16,435 nt of DNA, taken from positions 36,106 to 52,540 of the forward strand of contig DBTS01000075.1 of NCBI GenBank assembly GCA_002307175.1, in the 5' to 3' direction. Positions 1 through 6,394 of the stretch are shown in pieces. Within the stretch, counting starts at the first letter, position 1; every line of letters starts with the position of its first letter. The notes beneath the pieces were generated by a model. The model saw only the letters and a list, made by a program, of their open reading frames with translations, had not been told where the DNA came from and made no database searches. The position numbers and the translations under genes were made by a program. The stretch comes from Rhodocyclaceae bacterium UBA1310. Its GTDB lineage: Bacteria; Pseudomonadota; Gammaproteobacteria; Burkholderiales; Rhodocyclaceae.

Positions 1-20
1 CCAATCACGCCTTCGCAGTA

Positions 21-41
21 AGATCATGGACAGCTTCTTAG
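21..41 (+). repeat. Left copy of a terminal inverted repeat pair
   Basis: This 21-bp stretch (core ACAGCTTCTT preceded by AGATCATGG) matches the reverse complement of 16409-16429 at 18 of 21 positions. The two copies therefore face each other across nearly the whole window. The match is seen directly. That they are ends of insertion sequences or of another dispersed repeat outside the window is inference, and I cannot name the element. Confidence 0.45.
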
Positions 42-62
42 AGCACAGCTCGCGATCCGCGC

Positions 63-1241
63 CTACTGTTGCTGCTGCCCGGCCTGGAAGCGCGCCAGAC
101 ACTCCCGCGAGAACTGCTGCTCTTCTCGCGAGTAGGCAGCTTCGCGGGCGAGAAAGTCTGCGGCGGTTTCGGGCAGATGGTGATCCACCAGAGCCTGCGC
201 GTAGCGCTGCAGTGCAGTGTGATCGCGCAGGCGTGCCACGGGCACCCACTCAGCGCCGAAACGTGCGCCGAGCAGTGCGCCGGTGATGGCACCGATAGTA
301 TCGGTGTCGCCACCCTGGCGAATCACCCCGGCAAGAATTTCTGCCGGGCTGTTGTTCAACCACGGCCCGCCAGACCACAGCGCGGCACTCAGCGCATGCA
401 CACAGCCCACCAGCGCAAAGGGATGGTTTGGCCCTAATGGCGAATGCTGCATATCGCTTTGCATGGCACGCTGGCCGTGGGCACAAAGTGCTGCGCGGCT
501 GGATTCCAGCGTGGCATGCACAGGATCAAGCGCCACGCTGAGCGCTGTGGAAAACGCCAGATGCTCTGCGGGATCGGCAAAGCGGGGCGCCAGATGATGG
601 ACTTCGAAATCGCGCACGCTGCCCGGCAGGCTGGCACGCAGCGCTGCAGCGGATTCCCCGGCGACCAGCCGCGCAACGGCCACGGCAATCGCATAGGCAC
701 TGGCAATGGCGCGCGCATCAGCATGGGTAACAAGGCTGGATTCGAGCACCACGCGCGCCAGCGCATCGGGCTGTGCGTGATACAGCGCCCCCAGCGGCGC
801 AATGCGCATCGCGGCCCCGACACCACCGCTCGGCGAGCCGGATTGCAGCGGCGAGGCACCAGCCCCCAACGCTGCCACCGCCTGCCGGAAGAATCGCCCG
901 GTGCCGCGCCAGGCATGCTGCCTGTCACCGCGCACCAGCAGATCAGCCCAGGCATCCATCTGCCAGCCTGCGGGGGCAAGACAGGTCTGGATCAGCGCCA
1001 GCGCCTGCTGGGTATCATCGGAATGCAGCCCCAGCGGCCGCAGATGCGCCCAGATCTCCTCGCGGGCAGGCAACCGGGCAAACGGGATCGCCATCGGCAG
1101 ATCGGCATAGTGGCCATAGACCTGCCGCACCTCGGCGGTATCCCAGAATTCTACCGGGCAACCCAGTGCATCGCCCCAGGCAAGGCCCAACAGACTGCCG
1201 CGCAGGCGCGAGGCAGGCAGATTTTCCGCAGCGGATGACAT
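63..1241 (-). CDS. ADP-ribosylglycohydrolase family protein (DraG-type)
   Basis: Members of this family remove ADP-ribose from modified proteins, or cleave related ADP-ribosyl compounds, using a two-magnesium centre in an all-alpha fold; the likely site is the cytosol. The signatures are visible in order (392-residue numbering): RGSLLGLAWGDALG near the N-terminus, the metal-binding SDDT at about 74-77, HADARA at about 173-178, and the C-terminal GGDTDTIGAITGALLG starting at about 311, which supplies further metal ligands. The length fits a complete family member, and I see no signal peptide. The ATG at 1241 is preferred because purine-rich GGAAAGAGTGG precedes it. An upstream in-frame ATG at 1262 (399 residues) has no Shine-Dalgarno sequence on its strand. 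The gene is divergent from the next one. No ADP-ribosyltransferase is visible in the window, so the substrate cannot be assigned. Confidence 0.9.
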   Translation of the reverse strand: MSSAAENLPASRLRGSLLGLAWGDALGCPVEFWDTAEVRQVYGHYADLPMAIPFARLPAREEIWAHLRPLGLHSDDTQQALALIQTCLAPAGWQMDAWADLLVRGDRQHAWRGTGRFFRQAVAALGAGASPLQSGSPSGGVGAAMRIAPLGALYHAQPDALARVVLESSLVTHADARAIASAYAIAVAVARLVAGESAAALRASLPGSVRDFEVHHLAPRFADPAEHLAFSTALSVALDPVHATLESSRAALCAHGQRAMQSDMQHSPLGPNHPFALVGCVHALSAALWSGGPWLNNSPAEILAGVIRQGGDTDTIGAITGALLGARFGAEWVPVARLRDHTALQRYAQALVDHHLPETAADFLAREAAYSREEQQFSRECLARFQAGQQQQ

Positions 1242-1310
1242 GCAGCTTGCCACTCTTTCCATAAATCAGGAGAGACCCGCAATCTATCACGCTGCACGGC
1301 AGCCACCCAA

Positions 1311-1331
1311 GCTGCTACGATAAACAGCAGC
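1311..1331. repeat. Inverted repeat GCTGCT-N9-AGCAGC in a divergent intergenic region
   Basis: Perfect 6-bp arms flank a 9-nt loop between the divergent ADP-ribosylglycohydrolase and the 134-residue protein, about 30 bp before the latter's start. It could be a leader hairpin or an operator. No further support is visible. Confidence 0.25.
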
Positions 1332-1361
1332 CCATCTCCCCAAGTGCAACCGAGACCGATC

Positions 1362-1766
1362 ATGATTCACGGCCCCCTTCCCTCTCTTGAACCCCTGAAA
1401 ACCGGCCCTGCAGCGCCGGCAGGCGGGCTTCCCGCCAATCTGGAGGTGGATTTTGATGCCAGCACGCTGCTCGTCGGCCTGGGTTTCTCTGCGCCACAAA
1501 CCACACTACACGCCACCTTCCCCAGCGTGATCGGCTTCCGCAGGCTGGAAGGCGCTGCACTGGAAAGATTCCGCCAGACCGGCTCAGACAATCTGGGCTG
1601 GCTCTGGAGAGTGAGCGGTGGTGGCTGGCGTGACGAAGCCGGAGTGGCCGATGGCTTATTACAAGGGGAGACTCCCGCCATCAGCGAGTATCTGATCCTC
1701 GGCGCAGACGAAGGCGTGAATGTGCTGTGCTGCGGCACACCACAGGTGTTCCAGCCACGCCCGTAA
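1362..1766 (+). CDS. Hypothetical protein, 134 aa
   Basis: I do not recognise a family. The predicted protein is small and soluble, with no signal peptide or membrane segment. The N-terminus is rich in proline and leucine. The middle holds an aromatic and glycine-rich stretch (LGWLWRVSGGGWRDE), and the C-terminal part contains a hydrophobic strand and a CC pair (NVLCCGTPQVF). The ATG at 1362 is preferred over an in-frame GTG at 1344 because it is ATG, although neither start has a strong ribosome-binding site. The gene is divergent from the ADP-ribosylglycohydrolase and converges on the chemoreceptor gene. Codon use resembles its neighbours and the reverse strand carries no better candidate, so I believe it is a real gene with unknown function. 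Confidence 0.6.
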   Translation: MIHGPLPSLEPLKTGPAAPAGGLPANLEVDFDASTLLVGLGFSAPQTTLHATFPSVIGFRRLEGAALERFRQTGSDNLGWLWRVSGGGWRDEAGVADGLLQGETPAISEYLILGADEGVNVLCCGTPQVFQPRP

Positions 1767-1801
1767 AAATTGAGGCCAGCTCACCGCGAAGCGGGCTGGC
1801 C
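1767..1801 (-). terminator. Rho-independent terminator of the chemoreceptor gene
   Basis: GGCCAGC at 1774-1780 pairs perfectly with GCTGGCC at 1795-1801. Inside this stem CCGC-GAA-GCGG continues the pairing after a 3-nt bulge. Read on the minus strand the hairpin is followed by TCAATTTTT, a U-tract, about 30 bp beyond the chemoreceptor stop codon. On the plus strand no T-run follows, so it serves mainly the minus-strand gene. Confidence 0.75.
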
Positions 1802-1832
1802 CCGGAAACGCAGACACAGTCTGCTTGCTGAA

Positions 1833-3455
1833 TCAGCAGCGGAAGCGCCGTACCGAACTATGCAGGCCGATAGCGACCTGTTCAAGCTGGTTGGCTGCAG
1901 CAGCCGTCTCAGTCATGCTCGAACTGGTTTCTTCGGCAGCCTGGGCAATATGCTCGACCTGCTGCGCCAGCGCGGTGCTCGCAGCCTGCTGCTCACGCGC
2001 TGCACTGGCAACCTCGGCAACGAGTTCGCGGGACTGCAGCGCGCCTTCGGCAATCTTCTTGAGCACATCGGCAGACTGGCCGACTTCCTGCACACTCTGG
2101 TCAGCCTGCACGACGGCATTGTTCATGGCGCCCACGGCGTTCTCCGTCTCGCCCTGGATGGAAGACAGGGTACGCTCGATCTCTCCCGTGGCATGCGAGG
2201 TGCGTTCGGCAAGCTTGCGCACTTCATCGGCCACAACCGCGAAGCCATTGCCGACCTCGCCGGCCCGCGCCGCCTCGATATTGGCATTGAGCGCAAGCAG
2301 ATTGGTCTGATCAGCAATCTCCTTGATCGTGCCGGCAATGGAGCTGACTTCCTTGACGTGCGCGTTGAGGCTGGTGATGCGATCAACCGCTTCGTTGATG
2401 GCCACAGTCAGCGAAGTCATGCTGGCCATCGCGGTGTTGACCTGCTGCTCGCCCTGCTCCGCCGCACCTGCGGCGTCGGTGGCGTAGCGCTCGGTAACCG
2501 AGGCATTCTCGGAAATCTGCGAGATGCTTACCGTCAGCTCTTCCATGGCAGCAGCCATGCCCTGTGTGGCGCCGGCTTGCGTGGCGGCGGCTTCGGCCAC
2601 CGCACTGCTGGACTGGCGGATGTGCTGCGAGGCACTACTGGTGTGGTCTGCGCCGCCATTGATGTCGGTAATCAGGTGGCGCAGCGAGGCAATCAGCTGC
2701 TGCAGCTCGCCGAGCATGCTGTCGGGCGAAGTGGCTTTGAGTGTGACCGTCAGATCCCCTTCGGCCACACGCTTCATGACTTCCATGGCATGCGCAGGTT
2801 CGCCTCCGATCTGCCCCAGAACAGAACGCGAGATGACAGTAACCACGCCAAACACCAGCGCAGCGAGTACAAGGATGACGAGACCGGTGACGAGAAGATC
2901 ATGGTAGAACGCGGTATCAATATCATCAACATATAAGCCTGAACCAATAATCCAGTTCCAGCCATCTATGTTTAAAGTATATGCAATCTTCGGCAGTGCC
3001 TCAGTCTGCCCTGCTCGCGGATAATGGTAAGTAACGAAGCCGCCACCAGCACGCCCGGCATCGATAAATTTGCGTACAAATTCCACGCCATCAGCATCTT
3101 TTGCCGAAATTCTGGATTGCCCTTCAAGCTCTGGCGTAGGCGGTAGCAACACCATCACACCATCATAAGTGTACATGAAGAAATAGTTGCTTCCCTGGAA
3201 GCGCATGGCACGCACGGCTTCACGCGCCTGGGCCTGGGCATCCTGGGTGGAAAGCTTGCCCTGCTTTTCGAGATCCTGGAAGTGAGCGATTTCCGAATGC
3301 GCAGTGTCCACCAGAGACTTGAGCATCGCGGTGCGCTCTTCGTACGTCTGCGATCGCTGATGCAGCGCTGACCACACACCAACCGCCAGCAAACCCACCA
3401 GCGAAATCAAACCGATCACCAGCATCCGGTTTCTCAAACTCATACGTGAAAACAT
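1833..3455 (-). CDS. Methyl-accepting chemotaxis protein, single-Cache sensor
   Basis: This 540-residue transmembrane chemoreceptor senses a small ligand in the periplasm and controls the CheA kinase. Domains in order: a first membrane helix at about 11-31, a single Cache domain (sCache_2 type, about 36-180, with NYFFMYTYDGVMVLLPP and GWNWIIGSGLYVDDID), a second membrane helix at about 188-208, a HAMP linker to about 262, and a long coiled-coil signalling domain. The hairpin tip holds the diagnostic stretch IADQTNLLALNANIEAARAGE at about 380-400, followed by GFAVVADEVRKLAERT. The protein ends in VRRFRC, with no CheR/CheB-docking pentapeptide. sCache_2 receptors often bind small carboxylates, but the ligand here is not predictable. 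The start is supported by AGAGGT five bases before the ATG. No other chemotaxis gene lies nearby, so it is an orphan receptor with its own terminator. Confidence 0.96.
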   Translation of the reverse strand: MFSRMSLRNRMLVIGLISLVGLLAVGVWSALHQRSQTYEERTAMLKSLVDTAHSEIAHFQDLEKQGKLSTQDAQAQAREAVRAMRFQGSNYFFMYTYDGVMVLLPPTPELEGQSRISAKDADGVEFVRKFIDAGRAGGGFVTYHYPRAGQTEALPKIAYTLNIDGWNWIIGSGLYVDDIDTAFYHDLLVTGLVILVLAALVFGVVTVISRSVLGQIGGEPAHAMEVMKRVAEGDLTVTLKATSPDSMLGELQQLIASLRHLITDINGGADHTSSASQHIRQSSSAVAEAAATQAGATQGMAAAMEELTVSISQISENASVTERYATDAAGAAEQGEQQVNTAMASMTSLTVAINEAVDRITSLNAHVKEVSSIAGTIKEIADQTNLLALNANIEAARAGEVGNGFAVVADEVRKLAERTSHATGEIERTLSSIQGETENAVGAMNNAVVQADQSVQEVGQSADVLKKIAEGALQSRELVAEVASAAREQQAASTALAQQVEHIAQAAEETSSSMTETAAAANQLEQVAIGLHSSVRRFRC

Positions 3456-3627
3456 TCAACACCTCTAATCGCCTAAGACTCTGGTTATATCGTCACAAGC
3501 CTGGCAAACTTGAGTACCGAGACGCCTTCCTGAAAATACCAATATCATATTTTTCATTTATTCATTTGATATTTTTAATAACTATTTTCGTTGTGTTATC
3601 AAATAACTGCAAAAATTGAATATCAAC

Positions 3628-3649
3628 AAAAATCCTTGCATCACCAAGG
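3628..3649 (-). terminator. Terminator-like hairpin with U-tract, minus strand
   Basis: CCTTG at 3634-3638 pairs with CAAGG at 3645-3649. On the minus strand the stem is followed by ATTTTTG. It resembles a weak intrinsic terminator but lies upstream of the chemoreceptor rather than after a known gene. It could end a short transcript, act in the receptor leader, or be a chance structure in AT-rich DNA. Confidence 0.3.
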
Positions 3650-3702
3650 TTTCGATAACTACCATATGCGGCACAGGCTCCCAATAATTCTTCGATGAGA
3701 GC

Positions 3703-3732
3703 ATAATAGAGTCTTATAAAAACAGGCACCAA
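3703..3732 (-). promoter_or_regulatory. Candidate sigma-70-like promoter, minus strand
   Basis: Read on the minus strand, TTGGTG (3732-3727) is followed after 18 bp by TATTAT (3708-3703). Transcription would start near 3696 and run towards the chemoreceptor, first meeting the hairpin at 3634-3649. It is a partial consensus match in AT-rich DNA and could be fortuitous. Confidence 0.25.
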
Positions 3733-3860
3733 ACATGCTTTCAGGAACTTTTGCGCAATCACGCTGCGTTGACACAATCGGGCTTTCAGCCGAATGGGCA
3801 GGTATCTTCTGAATGCACACGGGGGAGAATGGTGCAGCTCCTTTCAAACAAGGATTGATC

Positions 3861-4817
3861 ATGCCGCATCCGCTGATGGTTCGCCCCGAGTTACTGACAC
3901 TTGATCTGGGCGGCAGGCTTTACATCGTCACCGGAGCCAACTCCGGGATCGGGCTGGTCACCACCGAACAGCTCGCCAGACAGGGGGCCACGGTCGTCAT
4001 GGCATGCCGGCGCAAGGAGGCGGGGGAAGACGCTGCACGCGAAATACGCGGAAAAATTCCTGCAGCCAAAATCGAGGTGATGACACTGGACCTTGGCAAC
4101 CTCAGTTCGATTCATGCCTTTGCAAAAGCTTTCAAGGCAGGGCACGCCCAGTTGCACGGGCTGATCAACAACGCGGGCATCATGAATGCGCCACTGGGGC
4201 GCACGGCAGACGGCTTCGAGACACAATTCGGTACCAACCATCTGGGGCACTTTCTGCTCACAGCGCTACTCCTCGACACACTCAAGGTCAGCGCCCCTTC
4301 GCGCATCGTGAATGTGGCAAGCCTGTATCACGTGCATGCGCGGGGCCGCGTGGGGGCGATCCACTTTGAAGACCCGAATTACGAGGAACGCCGCTATGAC
4401 GGATGGGAGGCGTACGCGCAATCCAAGCTCGCCAACGTGCTGCACGCCAGGGAACTGGCTCGGCGACATGCCGGCACCGGCATAACGGCAGTGAGCCTCA
4501 ACCCTGGCTGGGTACGCACGAACCTGATCCGCAACACGGCACCTGTGTGGCTGCAGAATCTTCTGCAGCCCTTCCTGCGTTACGCGGGTGGCATGATCGA
4601 GCCGTGGGAAGGTGCCCAGACCACACTCCACTGCCTGCTCGCGCCGGAAGTGGCGAAACATTCCGGCGAGTATTACAGCCAGATCGGGCTGTATCACGAC
4701 CGATCGGCACGAGCAGGCGGCTGGCCACTGGTTTCACCCAACCCGCTGGCGCACGATGACAAGGTGGCGCAGCGCCTCTGGGATGTCAGCGAGAAGCTCG
4801 TCGGGCTGGCGGACTGA
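3861..4817 (+). CDS. Short-chain dehydrogenase/reductase (SDR)
   Basis: This 318-residue NAD(P)-dependent oxidoreductase has a Rossmann fold and is of the retinol-dehydrogenase-like / WWOX-like sort. The sequence shows the cofactor motif TGANSGIG at about 24-31, basic residues after the second strand (ACRRKEAGE, suggesting NADP), NNAG at about 103-106, the active-site serine in NVAS at about 154, and the catalytic YAQSK at about 185-189. PGWVRT at about 215-220 follows in the usual place. The ATG at 3861 is chosen because AAGGA lies 6 bp before it and the protein then begins at a normal SDR N-terminus. An in-frame ATG at 3813 would add 16 unlike residues. The gene converges on the DUF3237 gene with only six bases between stop codons. 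The substrate cannot be inferred. Confidence 0.93.
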   Translation: MPHPLMVRPELLTLDLGGRLYIVTGANSGIGLVTTEQLARQGATVVMACRRKEAGEDAAREIRGKIPAAKIEVMTLDLGNLSSIHAFAKAFKAGHAQLHGLINNAGIMNAPLGRTADGFETQFGTNHLGHFLLTALLLDTLKVSAPSRIVNVASLYHVHARGRVGAIHFEDPNYEERRYDGWEAYAQSKLANVLHARELARRHAGTGITAVSLNPGWVRTNLIRNTAPVWLQNLLQPFLRYAGGMIEPWEGAQTTLHCLLAPEVAKHSGEYYSQIGLYHDRSARAGGWPLVSPNPLAHDDKVAQRLWDVSEKLVGLAD

Positions 4818-4823
4818 GCCAGA

Positions 4824-5282
4824 TCACGAGAGTTCGTAGAGCCCCAGCTCTACGCGATCCGGGTGGCGTGCACCGGTGGCGATGAAGAGCGGCCGCAGCA
4901 GCCATTGATGCTCGACCGAGGTGGTTTCGAAACGCGGCGAGGTGCGGAAGTACACTTCATCCGCGTTCACCGGCTCGCCGCGCGTGATCTTTGCCATCAC
5001 TTCGGGCGCACCATAGCGCACACCGATATTGACGATGTAGAGCAGCGCGCCATTGTCGAGGCGGGCTGTGTAGCGGGCATCAAGTGTGGAATAGCCATCC
5101 GCACGAATCAACTGGTAATCAGCCCCGGCGGCGAGGATTTCACCGTTCAGGCGCGGGCCGATGATCTTGCCGCCAAGGATGGGAATCACGCGGCGCAGAC
5201 CTTCTGCGGTTTCACCAATGGTAATGGGGGTGCCGACTTCGACATGGAAGTACGCTATGTGGGTGAGCTGGGGGGCTTGCAT
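4824..5282 (-). CDS. DUF3237 domain protein
   Basis: This 152-residue protein has the DUF3237 pattern: LGGKIIGPRLNGEILAAGADYQLIRADGYSTLDARYTARLDNGALLYIVNIGVRYG, then a C-terminal strand-rich part ending in VELGLYEL. The family forms small beta-barrel proteins with no firmly established general activity, commonly found near catabolic or dehydrogenase genes. I chose the ATG at 5282 because GGAGAA lies five bases upstream and the result has the usual family length. A longer frame from 5402 would add 40 residues reading through the inverted repeat at 5359-5415. The gene converges on the SDR, so the two are adjacent but not co-transcribed. Confidence 0.88.
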   Translation of the reverse strand: MQAPQLTHIAYFHVEVGTPITIGETAEGLRRVIPILGGKIIGPRLNGEILAAGADYQLIRADGYSTLDARYTARLDNGALLYIVNIGVRYGAPEVMAKITRGEPVNADEVYFRTSPRFETTSVEHQWLLRPLFIATGARHPDRVELGLYELS

Positions 5283-5620
5283 GGCACTTCTCCGGAAATA
5301 CTGCAGGGGCAGCGCAGGTGTGGCGCGCCGGTTGGCTTCTTGGTAGACAAGGGTAACAATCGGCAAATTCAATTTAAAGCGCAAATTTCCGGGCTTATTC
5401 ATCTAATTTGCCGATCTACCCGCCGGATTTGTCAGAACCTCACTCCTGTCCCCACCGACCACCTAGCCTAGCTGATCCACGTCCCCCGCCGTACGCGAAA
5501 GAACAGGCTATAACGAAAAACAGCCACGATGAGTTCCGGGTTTCCGGCAGGTCGGCGCCCTGCATCAAGCAAGTGCGAGTCAATTACAAAGAAAACCCTC
5601 TGCCCGTAGTGAGGTAAGCC
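5283..5620. other. Intergenic region between DUF3237 and the 207-aa gene
   Basis: About 340 bp separate two divergent genes. No convincing coding frame is visible. It holds the inverted repeat at 5359-5415, close to where a promoter for the DUF3237 gene would lie. Towards the right, TATAAC at 5509-5514 could be a -10 for the 207-residue gene, but no -35 match accompanies it. Confidence 0.5.
5359..5415. promoter_or_regulatory. Perfect 11-bp inverted repeat, candidate operator
   Basis: ATCGGCAAATT at 5359-5369 is matched exactly by its reverse complement AATTTGCCGAT at 5405-5415, with 35 bp between. A further GCAAATTT lies between the arms at 5381-5388. The half-sites lie about 77 and 123 bp upstream of the DUF3237 start. 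The spacing suits a paired regulator site better than a terminator, and no T-run follows on either strand. The repeat is seen; the operator role is inferred. Confidence 0.4.
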
Positions 5621-6244
5621 GTGTCCACCACCTTCGATGTTTATCCGCGCAAAGTGGCGCTGCCTTCCTTCAACGAACTGCTGTTGCTTGGCGAAAAGCG
5701 CCTGCATGAGCAATTGCAGGCGCGCTGCCTGCACAGCCGCCCGATGCTGACAATGGAGCTGCGACAGGCAGAATCGCACGAACTCCTCGACATCGACCGC
5801 AATGCAGCTTTCCGCTGGGGTGAATCAGCCTACCTATGGCTCACGTTTACGGGGCACGCAGGTGGCACCGACGTGTATTGCGATCCGGTGGACGCGGAAG
5901 AGGATCTCGACCACTGGGCGTACATCCTGGCGCCAGACAACGCTGCGAACATCACCCCGGCCGATGTCACGGCGGCGTTTCCGGCAGGCGTGTATTGGTC
6001 TTTCCGGCGCTCTGCCGGACAGCCTGCACTGATCAATTTCGCCTACGGCATTCTCGCTGCGGCACTGGCTGAGCTAACCGACGGCCTCGTATACTCGGAT
6101 GATTCCGCCTGGGATTTCGAGCGCTTCCCGGCCAAGGCAGAAGCGATGTACGCGTGGTACTTCGTGCCTGAGAAAGCCATTGATCCGGGTTACCGCCAAT
6201 GGGCGCACAGCTGTCTGGATGCAATTGCCCGCGAATGCGGCTAG
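5621..6244 (+). CDS. Hypothetical protein, 207 aa
   Basis: I cannot name a family with confidence. The start is GTG, supported by GAGG six bases upstream. The protein is soluble with no signal peptide and is acidic in its middle part (GGTDVYCDPVDAEEDLDHWAY). Tryptophan and tyrosine are frequent, and a conserved-looking GLVYSDDSAWDFERFPA stretch lies in the C-terminal third. The architecture, a single compact domain with aromatic and acidic patches, is seen in small cytosolic orphan proteins, including immunity-type proteins, but that resemblance is only a hunch and no toxin gene is present. A GC-rich hairpin (GTGGC-GGG-GCCAC, 6247-6259) follows the stop codon, without a U-tract. Confidence 0.8.
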   Translation: MSTTFDVYPRKVALPSFNELLLLGEKRLHEQLQARCLHSRPMLTMELRQAESHELLDIDRNAAFRWGESAYLWLTFTGHAGGTDVYCDPVDAEEDLDHWAYILAPDNAANITPADVTAAFPAGVYWSFRRSAGQPALINFAYGILAAALAELTDGLVYSDDSAWDFERFPAKAEAMYAWYFVPEKAIDPGYRQWAHSCLDAIARECG

Positions 6245-6352
6245 CCGTGGCGGGGCCACACATCCCTGGCACCACACCATCCGTCCGCCCATGTACCAGA
6301 CACGCGGGCAATCCCATGCAGAGGCTGGGATCACGAGGCCCGGTCACGCTAT

Positions 6353-6389
6353 GATGCCGCAAGTGCATAAAAACAGAATCGTGGCATCA
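6353..6389 (+). repeat. Inverted repeat TGATGCC / GGCATCA before the acyltransferase start
   Basis: Perfect 7-bp arms at 6353-6359 and 6383-6389 leave a 23-nt loop, ending 5 bp before the ATG at 6395. A TATGAT at 6350-6355, a possible -10, overlaps the left arm. The hairpin could form in the leader of the three-gene unit, which has no clear Shine-Dalgarno sequence. A regulatory role is inference. Confidence 0.25.
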
Positions 6390-6394
6390 GCAAC

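Larger units (their letters stand above)
3456..3860. other. AT-rich intergenic region between chemoreceptor and SDR
   Basis: About 400 bp separate two divergent genes. The part from about 3535 to 3720 is markedly richer in A and T than the rest of the window. AATATCA occurs at 3541-3547 and 3619-3625, and its inverted copy TGATATT at 3567-3573. On the plus strand a perfect TTGACA at 3769-3774 has no good -10 at the right spacing, while TATAAA at 3715-3720 could serve as a -10 for the SDR gene. Short open frames in the region do not look coding. The region most likely holds the promoters of both flanking genes. Confidence 0.5.

Noticed and set aside
444..1238. Plus-strand open frame of 264 codons opposite the ADP-ribosylglycohydrolase
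   Set aside because: It is an antisense shadow; the minus strand carries all the family motifs.
1770..2936. Long plus-strand open frame of 388 codons opposite the chemoreceptor
   Set aside because: It lies entirely antisense to a gene with unmistakable Cache, HAMP and signalling-domain sequence, and its own translation shows no recognisable domain.
3562..3777. Minus-strand open frame of 71 codons in the AT-rich region
   Set aside because: Its composition is that of AT-rich non-coding DNA, it runs through the candidate promoter and hairpin, and it has no recognisable protein features.
5408..5617. Plus-strand open frame of 69 codons before the 207-residue gene
   Set aside because: It begins inside the inverted repeat and its translation (many prolines and basic residues, no domain) looks random.
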